Part shown: one piece after another, positions 40,249-48,951 of the stretch | How the letters are laid out: each line of letters starts with the position of its first letter | Position numbering within the stretch: the first letter of the stretch is position 1 | Origin: Methylorubrum populi | Lineage (GTDB): Bacteria > Pseudomonadota > Alphaproteobacteria > Rhizobiales > Beijerinckiaceae | DNA length: 64,000 nt | Assembly (NCBI GenBank): GCA_020741775.1 | Contig: DYYG01000063.1 | Span: 88,429-152,428, forward strand | Direction: 5' to 3' | Notes under the pieces: model-generated | What the model saw: only the letters and a program-made list of their open reading frames with translations | Database searches by the model: none | Told to the model about the DNA's origin: nothing | Made by a program: the position numbers and the translations under genes

Positions 40249-41298
40249 TCATCCTGTCAGGGAGAAGACCTGTGTCTCGGGCGGCGCGTAGCCCGAGGCC
40301 TGCTCGGAACGGCGCAGCACGTCGTTGCGGAATTGTGAAAGCCGCCCGGCATCGAGGCGCGCACGGGCGGCGAGGAAATAGGTCTCCCAACCGAGCGGCC
40401 GGTAATCCAGGGCGAAGCGCTCGGCGACCGCGCGCGTGCCCATCCCGGCATCGGCCGCGCCGGTGGCGATCAGCGCCGCGACCGCCTGATGGGTGAATTC
40501 CTCCGTCCGATGGCCGACGATGTCGTCCGGGCGCAGGCCGGCTTCCGCGCAGAGCCGCTCGAACCAGATCCGGGTTCCGGCGCCCCGCTGCCGGTTCACG
40601 AAGCGCGCCCGCCGCGCCGCGATGTCGGCGATCCCGGTCAGGCCGAGCGGATTGCCGGCGGCGAGCATCAGCCCCTGCTCCCGTCGGAACAGCGGAACCA
40701 CGATTAGGGCCCGATCCCGGAACAGGCCATGGAAGGGCGGCGGAGGCGGCCCATCGGATCCGTAATGAAAACCGGCGGCATCGACCGCCCCCTCGCGCAG
40801 CCGCGCGAGGGCGTCGAGGCTGCCGGCCACCATCAGGTCGATATCGGACCGCGTCTCCACGACCTCCAACAGGAGCGGATCGTGGCTTGCCGCGAGGCGA
40901 AGCCGGGCGGAGGCCGGCTCCAGCAGCCGGCGCAGGCCATCGGACAGCGCCATCTCCTCCGCCGCGAGCGCCGGCGCCAGCCGAACCTGCGAGGCCTGAA
41001 GCAAGGTCAGGAGCGCGGTGCCGAACGGCGTCAGACTGCTGCCATGCCCCTTGGTCTTCACCACCACGGGCCGGCCGAGCGCCTGTTCCAATGCCGCGAG
41101 TTGGCCCCAGGCCGATCGGTAGGAGACCGAAAGGGCGTCGGCAGACGCCTGGAGGGAGCCCGTCGCGGCCAGAGCTTCGAGGAGCGTCAGGGCGTTCCGC
41201 AAAGGAAAGGTGACCGGCCCCTCGCACCACCCCTCGACCTGAAGACGGACACCGAGCCCGTGCAGGGCCGGAACAGAGGCATCGTCATCTGTCTCCAT
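40249..41298 (-). CDS. ModE-like HTH regulator with periplasmic-binding-protein-like domain
   Basis: 349 residues from the ATG at 41298; a TTG at 41304 is two codons earlier. The N-terminal winged HTH (about 25-100) is ModE/LysR-like: NALTLLEALAATGSLQASAD, then SYRSAWGQLAALEQALGRPV. The C-terminal ~220 residues form a PBP-like domain (DIDLMVAGSLDALARLREGA, QRGAGTRIWFERL, AAVAALIATGAADAGMG) as found in TupABC-associated regulators. It is divergent from tupB with an 89-bp gap, so control of tungstate uptake is a reasonable inference. Confidence 0.85.
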   Translation of the reverse strand: METDDDASVPALHGLGVRLQVEGWCEGPVTFPLRNALTLLEALAATGSLQASADALSVSYRSAWGQLAALEQALGRPVVVKTKGHGSSLTPFGTALLTLLQASQVRLAPALAAEEMALSDGLRRLLEPASARLRLAASHDPLLLEVVETRSDIDLMVAGSLDALARLREGAVDAAGFHYGSDGPPPPPFHGLFRDRALIVVPLFRREQGLMLAAGNPLGLTGIADIAARRARFVNRQRGAGTRIWFERLCAEAGLRPDDIVGHRTEEFTHQAVAALIATGAADAGMGTRAVAERFALDYRPLGWETYFLAARARLDAGRLSQFRNDVLRRSEQASGYAPPETQVFSLTG

Positions 41299-41387
41299 AT
41301 GCAACGCCTTTCCTATTGATCTTGTGAGAAGCGACGTAGCATCGAAATTCGTTCCAAACAGTCCGGCGCCCCCGCGAGCTCGTTCCC

Positions 41388-42083
41388 TTGAGTCAGACCC
41401 TACAGGAGACGCTCTCCCGCCTCTGGACGCTCGATCGGGATGTCCTGGCGATCGCGTGGCTGTCGCTGCGCGTCAGCCTCATGGCGGTCGGGATCGGGCT
41501 GCTCGTTGGGATTCCCCTCGGTGCCCTCGTCGCGGTGGCCCGCTTTCCCGGTCGCGGCGTCATAGTCGGCCTGCTCAACACCTTCATGGGGCTGCCGCCG
41601 GTCATCGTCGGGTTGATACTGTACCTCGCCCTTTCCCGCTCCGGGCCGCTCGGCTCCCTTGGCCTGCTGTTCACTCCCACCGCCATGGTCGCGGCGCAGG
41701 CGGTGCTGGCAACGCCGCTCGTGGCCGCATTGACCCGCCAGGTCGTGGCCGATGCGGAGACGCATCTCGGCGAGCAGCTGCGATCCCTGCGCCTCCCAGC
41801 GCTCCGGCGCGCCGGGGTACTGATCTACGACGGCCGCTTCTCCCTGGTGACCGTAGCCTTGGCCGCCTTCGGCCGGGCGATCTCGGAAATCGGCGCAGTG
41901 CTGGTCGTCGGCGGCAATATCGACGGCCATACCCGTACCATGACGACGGCGATCTCGCTCGAGACCCAGAAGGGCGACCTCAGCCTCGCCCTCGCCCTCG
42001 GCCTCGTGCTGATGGGACTCGTGCTGAGTGTGAACGCCGCCGTCGCGGTGCTGCGCGGTCACGCGGTCCGGGCCTACGGATGA
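41388..42083 (+). CDS. tupB: Tungstate ABC transporter permease TupB
   Basis: 231-residue inner-membrane permease with about five to six spans (first AWLSLRVSLMAVGIGLLVG). The EAA-type loop toward the ATPase is AETHLGEQLRSLRLPALRRA, with GRAISEIGAVLVVGGNIDG near 165-185, a motif shared by TupB-type permeases. The start appears to be TTG at 41388 as no ATG or GTG fits. Its stop overlaps tupC. Specificity for tungstate is inferred from the TupA-type binding protein encoded downstream. Confidence 0.88.
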   Translation: MSQTLQETLSRLWTLDRDVLAIAWLSLRVSLMAVGIGLLVGIPLGALVAVARFPGRGVIVGLLNTFMGLPPVIVGLILYLALSRSGPLGSLGLLFTPTAMVAAQAVLATPLVAALTRQVVADAETHLGEQLRSLRLPALRRAGVLIYDGRFSLVTVALAAFGRAISEIGAVLVVGGNIDGHTRTMTTAISLETQKGDLSLALALGLVLMGLVLSVNAAVAVLRGHAVRAYG

Positions 42084-42796
42084 GCGCCCCTTTCGCCATT
42101 CAACTGGACGAGGTCAGTCTGGCGCGCGACGGGCGGACGATCCTCGACCGCCTCACCGCCGCGATTCCCGCACGGGGCGTCACCGCGCTGGTCGGTCCCA
42201 ACGGGGCCGGCAAGAGCGTGACCCTGCGGATCGTCGACGGCCTGCTGCGGCCGGATTCGGGATCGGTTCGGTTGGCATCCGGACGCCGTGCCTTCGTATT
42301 CCAGCGTCCTGCCCTGGTGCGGGCGAGCGCCGCGGCCAATCTCGCCCTCGGCCTCGCCGCCCTGAAGCTGTCCCGGCGCGAGCGGGCCGAGCGCGTTGCC
42401 GCCGCCCTGGAGCGGGTCGGCCTTTCGGACCGGGCGAATGACGCGGCGACGCGCTTCTCGGGGGGCGAACAGCAGCGCCTGGTTCTGGCCCGCGCCTGGG
42501 CGATGCGGCCCGATCTCCTGCTCCTCGACGAGCCGACCGCGAGCCTCGACCCCGCCGCGACGGAAACGATCGAGAGCTTGATCGCCGAGATGGCACGGGC
42601 GGGCACCACGGTGCTCCTCGTCTCGCACAATCTCGGGCAGGTCGCCCGGCTCGCCGAGGAGATCGTCGTGCTCTCCGCCGGCCGAGCCGTGGAGCGGGGT
42701 CCGACCCGATCCGTCCTCTTCTCACCCCGCACCGCAGAGGCGCGGGCCTACCTCACCGGAGAACTGCCTTGGACCTCCTTCGCCGCAGCTTCCTGA
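42080..42796 (+). CDS. tupC: Tungstate ABC transporter ATP-binding protein TupC
   Basis: 238 residues from an ATG overlapping the tupB stop (ATGA). Walker A GPNGAGKS (about 39-46), signature FSGGEQQRL, Walker B LLLLDEPTASLD and switch His in LLVSHN. It energises uptake through TupB. Its 3' end overlaps the tupA start by 28 bp. Confidence 0.92.
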   Translation: MSAPFAIQLDEVSLARDGRTILDRLTAAIPARGVTALVGPNGAGKSVTLRIVDGLLRPDSGSVRLASGRRAFVFQRPALVRASAAANLALGLAALKLSRRERAERVAAALERVGLSDRANDAATRFSGGEQQRLVLARAWAMRPDLLLLDEPTASLDPAATETIESLIAEMARAGTTVLLVSHNLGQVARLAEEIVVLSAGRAVERGPTRSVLFSPRTAEARAYLTGELPWTSFAAAS

Positions 42797-43596
42797 CCCT
42801 CTCGCTCCTCGCCGCCCTCGGCGCAGCCTCGCCGCTGCGCGCCGAGCCGGCCTCGATCGTGGTCGCCTCCACCACCTCGACCGAGCAATCGGGCCTGTTC
42901 AAGCACATCCTGCCGCTGTTTCAGAAGAAGACCGGCATCGAGGTGAAGGTGGTGGCGCTCGGCACCGGCCAAGCCCTCGACGCCGCCCGCCGCGGCGATG
43001 CCGACGTGGTGCTGGTCCATGACCGGCCGGCGGAGGACAAGTTCGTGACGGAGGGCTTCGCGAAGGCGCGGCAGGACGTGATGTACAACGACTTCGTGCT
43101 GATCGGCCCCAAGGACGATCCGGCCGGCATCCGCGGCGGAAAGGTCGACGAGGCCTTCCGCAAGATCGCGGCGGCGAAGGCGCCCTTCGTCTCGCGCGGA
43201 GACCGCTCGGGCACCCACAGCGCCGAATTGCGAAGCTGGAAGGAGGCGGGCGTCGATCTCGCTGCGGCAAAGGGAGAGTGGTACCGCGATGTCGGCCAGG
43301 GGATGGGCCCGGCACTCAACACCGCCTCCTCGCTCGGCGCCTATATCCTGGCGGATCGCGGCACCTGGCTCTCGTTCAAGAACCGGGGTGAGCTCACCAT
43401 CCTCGTCGAGGGCGATCCCCGCCTGTTCAACCCCTACGGCGTGATGCTGGTGAACCCGGACAAGCACCCGACCGTGAAGGTGAAGGAGGGCCAGTCCTTC
43501 ATCGATTGGCTGGTTTCGCCCGAGGGTCAGCAGGCCATCGCCGATTACAAGATCGGCGGCGAGCAGCTGTTCTTCCCGAGCGCGAAGAAGGGCTGA
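42769..43596 (+). CDS. tupA: Tungstate-binding periplasmic protein TupA
   Basis: 275 residues with a signal peptide (RRSFLTLSLLAALGAASPLRA). The mature protein starts IVVASTTSTEQSGLF, the TTS-rich oxyanion motif characteristic of TupA; FVSRGDRSGTHSAEL is the second ligand loop, and the end is LVSPEGQQAIADYKIGGEQL. Starts with TTG at 42769 inside the end of tupC. In methylotrophs imported W feeds W-dependent formate dehydrogenase; that link is background knowledge, not seen here. Confidence 0.92.
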   Translation: MDLLRRSFLTLSLLAALGAASPLRAEPASIVVASTTSTEQSGLFKHILPLFQKKTGIEVKVVALGTGQALDAARRGDADVVLVHDRPAEDKFVTEGFAKARQDVMYNDFVLIGPKDDPAGIRGGKVDEAFRKIAAAKAPFVSRGDRSGTHSAELRSWKEAGVDLAAAKGEWYRDVGQGMGPALNTASSLGAYILADRGTWLSFKNRGELTILVEGDPRLFNPYGVMLVNPDKHPTVKVKEGQSFIDWLVSPEGQQAIADYKIGGEQLFFPSAKKG

Positions 43597-43659
43597 GACG
43601 GATCCGCTTGATCGCAGCGGTTCCCGTTTCAGCAAACCCGCGCGGCGCCGGAGCGAAGC

Positions 43660-43696
43660 CCAGATCCGCCATTCCGGAGGGATCGAACGGATCTGG
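43660..43696. terminator. Hairpin downstream of tupA
   Basis: Perfect 9-bp stem CCAGATCCG (43660-43668) and CGGATCTGG (43688-43696) with a 19-nt loop, between converging tupA and the small membrane protein gene. No T-tract. The geometry equals that of the hairpin at 50798-50834. Confidence 0.45.
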
Positions 43697-43730
43697 TATG
43701 GCCGCACCGCGCCAGTGCTTGAAGAATGCC

Positions 43731-43973
43731 TTATCGGCGCGGTGGCGGGCCGGATTGGCGCCGCCGCGCAACCATCCACAGCACCAGTACGGCCAGCGCG
43801 ATCACCACGCTGATCCAGACCCAGTTGAAGTCGGTGGCTGCCGCCGTCGCCGCCGGCGAACTCGAACCGGAAGGTCCGGTCTCGGAGATCGGCGGGGCCG
43901 GATTGGTGGCCTGGGCCAGGGCCAGATTCAGGCTGGCGAGCCAGCCGAAGACGGCGAGGACGGCGTGTCTCAT
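43731..43973 (-). CDS. Small membrane protein, unknown function
   Basis: 80 residues: a signal-like N-terminus (MRHAVLAVFGWLASLNLALA), a Ser/Pro/Ala linker (25-47), one membrane span (WISVVIALAVLVLWMVA, about 52-68) and a basic Arg/Pro tail. No family recognised. It lies 36 nt downstream of the PRC-barrel gene in the same direction, so they may be co-transcribed. Confidence 0.6.
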   Translation of the reverse strand: MRHAVLAVFGWLASLNLALAQATNPAPPISETGPSGSSSPAATAAATDFNWVWISVVIALAVLVLWMVARRRQSGPPPRR

Positions 43974-44009
43974 GATACGCGAAACTCCCCTGAACGCGGC
44001 TCTCCGCCC

Positions 44010-44642
44010 CTATCGCGCCGGCTTGTCGAAACTGAACGCCGGCGCATCGTTGAGCTGCGCCTTGGTCAGGCGCACCTCCGCATGGATCAGGTCGCTGCCC
44101 ACGAGAACGGTCGTGGGCTCTGAATCGGATCGCTTCGGTTCAACCGAACCGGTGGCCTCCGTGACCCGGCCACTATGCTGGTTCTGAACCGCGCCCAGCA
44201 CCTCCGGCGACACCTGGGAACCCGGCATCGTCTCGGGGCTCGCCTTGTCGGCGGCCTTGCGGCCCGGCCCGTCCTCGACCGTCGCCACCGAGGATGCGCC
44301 CCCGGTGAGCGGAACATCCCCGAAATTCCAGGCCAATTGGTCGAAGGGAACGGCGACGTATTTCTCGCCGACTCCGAGAAAGCCGCCCACACCGATGATC
44401 ACGGCCTGGACCCGGCCGGCCCCATCGAGGAGGACATCCTCGATCTTCCCGACCCGGACATGATCCGCCCCGACCACGCCGACGCCGATCACCTTCGAAC
44501 CGCGCAGGGCTCCCGCCTCCGGCTGCGTGATGAAGCGCGGCGCGGTCTCAGCGATGGCGGGCGCCGAGGACAGGGCGAGCTGCAGCGCGAGGCCTGCGAA
44601 AGTGAGCGCAGCCGACGGCGCGCCGGACAGCCTGAGGCGCAT
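44010..44642 (-). CDS. Exported PRC-barrel domain protein
   Basis: 210 residues from the ATG at 44642 (MRLRLSGAPSAALTFAG). A signal peptide (about 1-32) is followed by a PRC-barrel (about 40-110: SKVIGVGVVGADHVRVGKIE, DVLLDGAGRVQAVIIGVGGF, KYVAVPFDQL). A low-complexity linker and a further segment (TTVLVGSDLIHAEVRL) end the protein. PRC-barrel proteins of this exported type are common in Rhizobiales; function unknown. Confidence 0.82.
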   Translation of the reverse strand: MRLRLSGAPSAALTFAGLALQLALSSAPAIAETAPRFITQPEAGALRGSKVIGVGVVGADHVRVGKIEDVLLDGAGRVQAVIIGVGGFLGVGEKYVAVPFDQLAWNFGDVPLTGGASSVATVEDGPGRKAADKASPETMPGSQVSPEVLGAVQNQHSGRVTEATGSVEPKRSDSEPTTVLVGSDLIHAEVRLTKAQLNDAPAFSFDKPAR

Positions 44643-44710
44643 CCTTGTCTCCGGGTTCAGTGATGATGTCGCCCGGTTAACGGTCGGCAGCCCCGGCAGT
44701 TCATCGGCGC

Positions 44711-46357
44711 TCAGGCGACCGCATCCCACGTCTCGGTGATCGCCCGCCCGGCATGGGCGAGACGGGCGCGCAGCACCACGTCACCGGCTGGCCAAGGTTC
44801 CGGTGGGCGGAACTCGGCGTAGAGACGCCAGCCTCCGGTCTGCGGCACCCGCTCGGCATAGGGCCCGACGAAGGCGCCCGCACTCGCCGACAGCGCCACC
44901 GCGATGTCCGCTGTCGGATCGTCTGGCAGGCCCGGCCCCTCGAAATCGATGACGTAGAGGCGCCGCTGCGGCGTCGGCGGGTCGGTCGGGCGCAGCCGCT
45001 CGGCGGAGCCGACCCGGGTCGACACCACCCGCGCGAGCGGCGGCGACGGCTCCGCGCCGACGGTGGCGAGGGCATAGCCGAGCCGCAACGGCTGGCCCGC
45101 CTCCACCGGCGCCTCGGGCACGAAGGCAGCCACGATGTTGTCGGTCGCCTCGGTCCGGGACGGGATCTCGAACAGCCGTACGGCACCGGCGCCGAAGCCG
45201 TTGCCCCGAGGGGTCACCCAGAGGCCCGGCCGGTCCTCGTGCCGGGCTTGCACGTCGAGATAGGCCGCGAAGCGCCGCTCCCTCTGCATCAGCCCGAACC
45301 CTTCGAGCGGGCTCGCGCGGAAGGCCGAGATCTGCGGCGCCGGCCGGCCATTGACCAGGGGGCGCCACAGCCGGTCGCCGGGCGTCTGCACCAGGAGCCC
45401 ATCGGAATCGTGCACCTGCGGGCGGAAATCGTCGAAGGGCTCGGCTCCCCGTGCCCCCGGCCCGTTCTCGCCATGGAGGAACATGCTGGTCAGCGGCGCG
45501 AGGCCGAGGGCGGCGATGCGTCGGCGGGGGAACAGGGCCGTCTCCACCGCCACCGTCGAGGATTCGCCCGGTGTCACGGTGAAGCGATAGGCGCCCGTCA
45601 GGCTCGGCCCGTCGAGAAGCGCCAGGATCGTGAGCGAGGCCGCATCCGCGCGCGGCTCGTCGATCCAGAAGGTGGTGAAGTCAGGGAATTCCTCGCCGCT
45701 CGGCAGCCCGGTATCGATGGCGATGCCGCGGGCCGAGAGGCCGTAGGTCTGGTTCCGCCCCCTGAGGCGGAAATAGGAGGCGCCGAGGAAGACGAGGAAT
45801 TCCTCGTGGTCGTCCGGCCTCGCCGCATCGAAATTGTGAGCGATGCGAAAGCCCGCGAAGCCGAGAGAGGCGGGGTAGCGCCGGCCCTGAAGCTCCGGCC
45901 CGAGATCGAACAGCGTCGGATCGTAGGCGAGGGGCCGCACCCCGCCATCGGGCGTTTGCAGAGAGATCTCCACCCGCTTGGCATGCAGGCCGCCGCGATG
46001 GAACATCTGCAGCGAGAAGCGCGGGCCGAGCCGCAGGCTCGCCTCGGGGCGGAAGCGGATGGCCTGGAAGCCGTCATAGTTCAGCCCGGCCAGCTCCGCC
46101 GGCAGATCGTCGGCCGCAGGACGGTAGCCGGCGCGCGCCAAGTCTTCGGCGCGGGCGGCGACCCGCTCGAATGTGATCGGCCGGTCCGGGGATGAAGCGT
46201 TTTCGCGTGGTTGAGCCATCGTTCTGGCGGCATTCAGGTCGAGAACACTAGCAACGCTCAAGCCGGCTGCAGCGGTGAGGGCGCTGCGGATGACATCCCG
46301 TCGCGATACCCCCACACTCTCGGGCGCCTCGTTGTCCGCGTCCGATGGTCCTGCCAT
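44711..46357 (-). CDS. Periplasmic glucan biosynthesis protein, OpgG/OpgD family
   Basis: 548 residues from the ATG at 46357 (MAGPSDADNEAP); ATG at 46393 is an alternative. A Tat signal is present (SRRDVIRSALTAAAGLSVAS, about 18-37). The mature protein has the MdoG fold: ITFERVAARAEDLARAGYRP, NYDGFQAIRFRPEASLRLG, and GENGPGARGAEPFDDFRPQV. The Tat signal favours the OpgD type. It shapes or branches osmoregulated periplasmic glucan made by OpgH, whose gene is divergent with only 34 bp between the starts. Confidence 0.9.
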   Translation of the reverse strand: MAGPSDADNEAPESVGVSRRDVIRSALTAAAGLSVASVLDLNAARTMAQPRENASSPDRPITFERVAARAEDLARAGYRPAADDLPAELAGLNYDGFQAIRFRPEASLRLGPRFSLQMFHRGGLHAKRVEISLQTPDGGVRPLAYDPTLFDLGPELQGRRYPASLGFAGFRIAHNFDAARPDDHEEFLVFLGASYFRLRGRNQTYGLSARGIAIDTGLPSGEEFPDFTTFWIDEPRADAASLTILALLDGPSLTGAYRFTVTPGESSTVAVETALFPRRRIAALGLAPLTSMFLHGENGPGARGAEPFDDFRPQVHDSDGLLVQTPGDRLWRPLVNGRPAPQISAFRASPLEGFGLMQRERRFAAYLDVQARHEDRPGLWVTPRGNGFGAGAVRLFEIPSRTEATDNIVAAFVPEAPVEAGQPLRLGYALATVGAEPSPPLARVVSTRVGSAERLRPTDPPTPQRRLYVIDFEGPGLPDDPTADIAVALSASAGAFVGPYAERVPQTGGWRLYAEFRPPEPWPAGDVVLRARLAHAGRAITETWDAVA

Positions 46358-46391
46358 CCCTTCATCTCTCCCGCGAGTGTCGACGCCCACC

Positions 46392-48323
46392 ATGTCCAGC
46401 CCAGACTTGCCGCAGGCGGAGCGCCCCGTCGAGACGGGGGCCGGTGTCCAAGCCCGGCCGAGGGGCGCGGGCCCGGCCTTGCGGCCGGCCTCGTTCCGGC
46501 TGCGTCGCCTTGCCCTCGCCCTGCCGACCATGGCGACCGCCGCGCTGATCGCCGCCCTGGCGGTCGCCGCCTACGGGCCGCCGGACACCTGGCTCGGGCG
46601 CGGCGTGCTCGGGCTGTTCGTCGTGCTGATGGCGTGGCAGTCCTTCACCGCGTGGCAATACATCTACGGTCTCGTCGCCGCGCTGATGGGCGACCGCGCC
46701 CTCTCGGCCCTCGAACGGCGCGCCGCCACGATCTCCACCCGCCCCACCGGGCTCAGCCGCACCGCCGCCGTGGTGGCGATCCATGCGGAAGACCCGATCG
46801 CGGTGTTCTCGGCGATCCGGGTGATGGCCCGCTCGCTCCAGCGCGAGGGCGGCGACGGCTCGGACATCGACATCTTCGTCCTCTCGGACACCCGCGAGGG
46901 CGCGATCAGCGCGGTCGAGGAGCATGAATTCGCCCGCATCCAGGCCTGGGCCCGGCGCGAGGGCCGGGGCATGCCGCGCATCCGCTACCGGCGCCGCACC
47001 GAGAATACCGGCCGCAAGGCCGGCAACATCGCCGAGTTCTGCGAGACCTACGGACCCGAATACGATTTCATGATCGTGCTCGATGCCGACAGCCTGATGA
47101 CCGGGGCCGCCATGCGCCGCCTCGCCCGGCTGATGGAGGAGAATCCCCGTCTCGGCCTGATCCAGACCGTTTCCTACGCCGCCGGCCGCGACACGCTATT
47201 CGCCCGCATCCAGCAATTCGCCGTGCGCCTCTACGCGCCGCTGTCGCTGCGCTGCCTGGAGACGTGGCAGGGGCCGGACGGCTCCTATTGGGGCCACAAC
47301 GCGATCCTGCGCGTGGAGGCCTTCGCCAACAATGCCGAGCTTCCCGTGCTGTCGGGCAAGCCACCGCTCGGGGGCGAGATCCTCTGCCACGACATCGTCG
47401 AGGGCGCATTGCTGCGCCGCGCCGGCTGGGAGGTGCGCCTGCTGCCGGAGATGGGCGGCACTTGGGAAGAGATGCCGACCAACCTGATCGACCTGCTCGG
47501 CCGCGAGCGGCGCTGGTGCCAGGGCAACCTGCAGCACATCCGCGTTCTGCCGATGAAAGGCCTGCTCGGCGCCAGCCGCTGGCATCTCGGCGTCGGCATC
47601 CTGGGCTATTGCGTCTACCCGCTCTGGATCGCCTTTCTGGGTCTGGGCACGTGGCAGGCGGCGCGCTCCGGCGAACTCGGCCTGATCGGCTACGGTATCG
47701 ACGGCGCCAGCCCGGCCGCCTGGGCGCTCGCCGCCCTCGTCATCGCCGTCATGGCCCTGCCGAAGCTGTTGAGCCTCGGCTACGTGCTCGCCTCCCGCGA
47801 GCGCCGGGCGGATTTCGGCGGCGCCGCCTCGCTCCTGGTCAGCGCGGCGCTGGAACAGGTGATCTGGGTGCTGCTCTGGCCGGTCATGGCGCTGTTCGCG
47901 GCGGGCGCGGTGGTGACGACCTTCTTCGGCCGGGTGGTGCGCTGGGATTCCCAGGCCCGCGACGACCGCAGCGTGCCCTGGTCGGAGGCGATCCGCCTCC
48001 AGAGCGATGCAATCGCGGCGGGCGGGGCACTCGCCGTGATGCTGGTCGTCTCCGGCGACACCCTTCTCGCCCTATGGATGGCTCCGGTCGCCCTGGCCCT
48101 GCTGACGAGCCCGGCGCAGAGCGTGCTCACCAGCAGCACCCGCCTCGGCCTCGCCTCGAAGGCGAGCGGCCTGTTCCTCACCCAGGACGATACCCGCCCC
48201 GCGCCGGAGCTGGTCGAGCTGCATCAGGGCCGGATTGCCGGCCCCGCCGCGATCACGGCCGGTGATTCCGCCACATGGCTGCCCGCTGCCATCGACGAGG
48301 CCGGCGCGCCGACCCTGCACTGA
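46392..48323 (+). CDS. opgH: Glucan glucosyltransferase OpgH (MdoH)
   Basis: 643-residue inner-membrane GT2 glucosyltransferase for osmoregulated periplasmic glucan. The ATG at 46392 (MSSPDLPQ) is chosen. Membrane spans lie near 40-90 and in the C-terminal third. Catalytic features are DTREGAISAVEE, VLDADSLMTG (DxD-like), GGEILCHDIVEGALLRRAGW and RERRWCQGNLQH, the QxxRW-equivalent. It is divergent from opgG/D. Confidence 0.92.
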   Translation: MSSPDLPQAERPVETGAGVQARPRGAGPALRPASFRLRRLALALPTMATAALIAALAVAAYGPPDTWLGRGVLGLFVVLMAWQSFTAWQYIYGLVAALMGDRALSALERRAATISTRPTGLSRTAAVVAIHAEDPIAVFSAIRVMARSLQREGGDGSDIDIFVLSDTREGAISAVEEHEFARIQAWARREGRGMPRIRYRRRTENTGRKAGNIAEFCETYGPEYDFMIVLDADSLMTGAAMRRLARLMEENPRLGLIQTVSYAAGRDTLFARIQQFAVRLYAPLSLRCLETWQGPDGSYWGHNAILRVEAFANNAELPVLSGKPPLGGEILCHDIVEGALLRRAGWEVRLLPEMGGTWEEMPTNLIDLLGRERRWCQGNLQHIRVLPMKGLLGASRWHLGVGILGYCVYPLWIAFLGLGTWQAARSGELGLIGYGIDGASPAAWALAALVIAVMALPKLLSLGYVLASRERRADFGGAASLLVSAALEQVIWVLLWPVMALFAAGAVVTTFFGRVVRWDSQARDDRSVPWSEAIRLQSDAIAAGGALAVMLVVSGDTLLALWMAPVALALLTSPAQSVLTSSTRLGLASKASGLFLTQDDTRPAPELVELHQGRIAGPAAITAGDSATWLPAAIDEAGAPTLH

Positions 48324-48393
48324 GCGTCGCCCCGCACCGGCCCAGCGCATCGTCTTCTCGGAGAAGCCCGAGGGCCTCTCTCGGAATGGTGCG

Positions 48394-48861
48394 CTACCGG
48401 TCCTGCAGCACCTCGATCGGATTGGTCCGTTGCGCCGGCGACGGCTCGCGGGTGAGGGTGCTGCCCTGTTTGCGGCCACCGCTCGTCTTGCCGCCGACAT
48501 CGGAGGTCGCCGACCCGTCCTGGGATGGCTGTGTCGGCACAGAGCCGCTCGCCAATTCGAGACAGGTGATCAGCTCGACATAGGAGGGGAAGCCGCCGGC
48601 CTGGAACTGGTTCGAGCACTGGGACTTGGCCGCCGCCGGAAACTGGTTCCAGCGCTTCTTCAGATCCGCCTGGGCGTCGCGCTCGGAATGGAGGCAGGCA
48701 TCCTTGTTGGCGTTGTCGTTGAGGCTCACCTGCGCCCGTTCGGCGGATCGGCAGGTGGCCTCGACGTCGAGATTCGGCGGGCCGTTATCGGCGCGGGCCG
48801 CGCCCACGGCGAAGGCGCCGCCAAGAAGGAGAGCGGCGAGAAGGGCGGGGCGGTGCGTCAT
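48394..48861 (-). CDS. Exported hypothetical protein
   Basis: 155 residues from the ATG at 48861 (MTHRPALLAALLLGGAFAVG), with a clear signal peptide ending ARA. The mature part has four Cys (CRSAERA, ACLHSER, QCSNQF, TCLEL), probably two disulfides, and a Ser/Gly-rich tail. No family recognised. It is in the same orientation as, and 90 nt after, the trans-sulfuration gene. Confidence 0.65.
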   Translation of the reverse strand: MTHRPALLAALLLGGAFAVGAARADNGPPNLDVEATCRSAERAQVSLNDNANKDACLHSERDAQADLKKRWNQFPAAAKSQCSNQFQAGGFPSYVELITCLELASGSVPTQPSQDGSATSDVGGKTSGGRKQGSTLTREPSPAQRTNPIEVLQDR

Positions 48862-48951
48862 GGCGGGTCGCATCACGGTTCGAGGCTCGGTGCCCCGACA
48901 ACGCACGGAGAGGCGCAACCGGGCGCCTCTGCCCACAAAAATCACCCGTCG

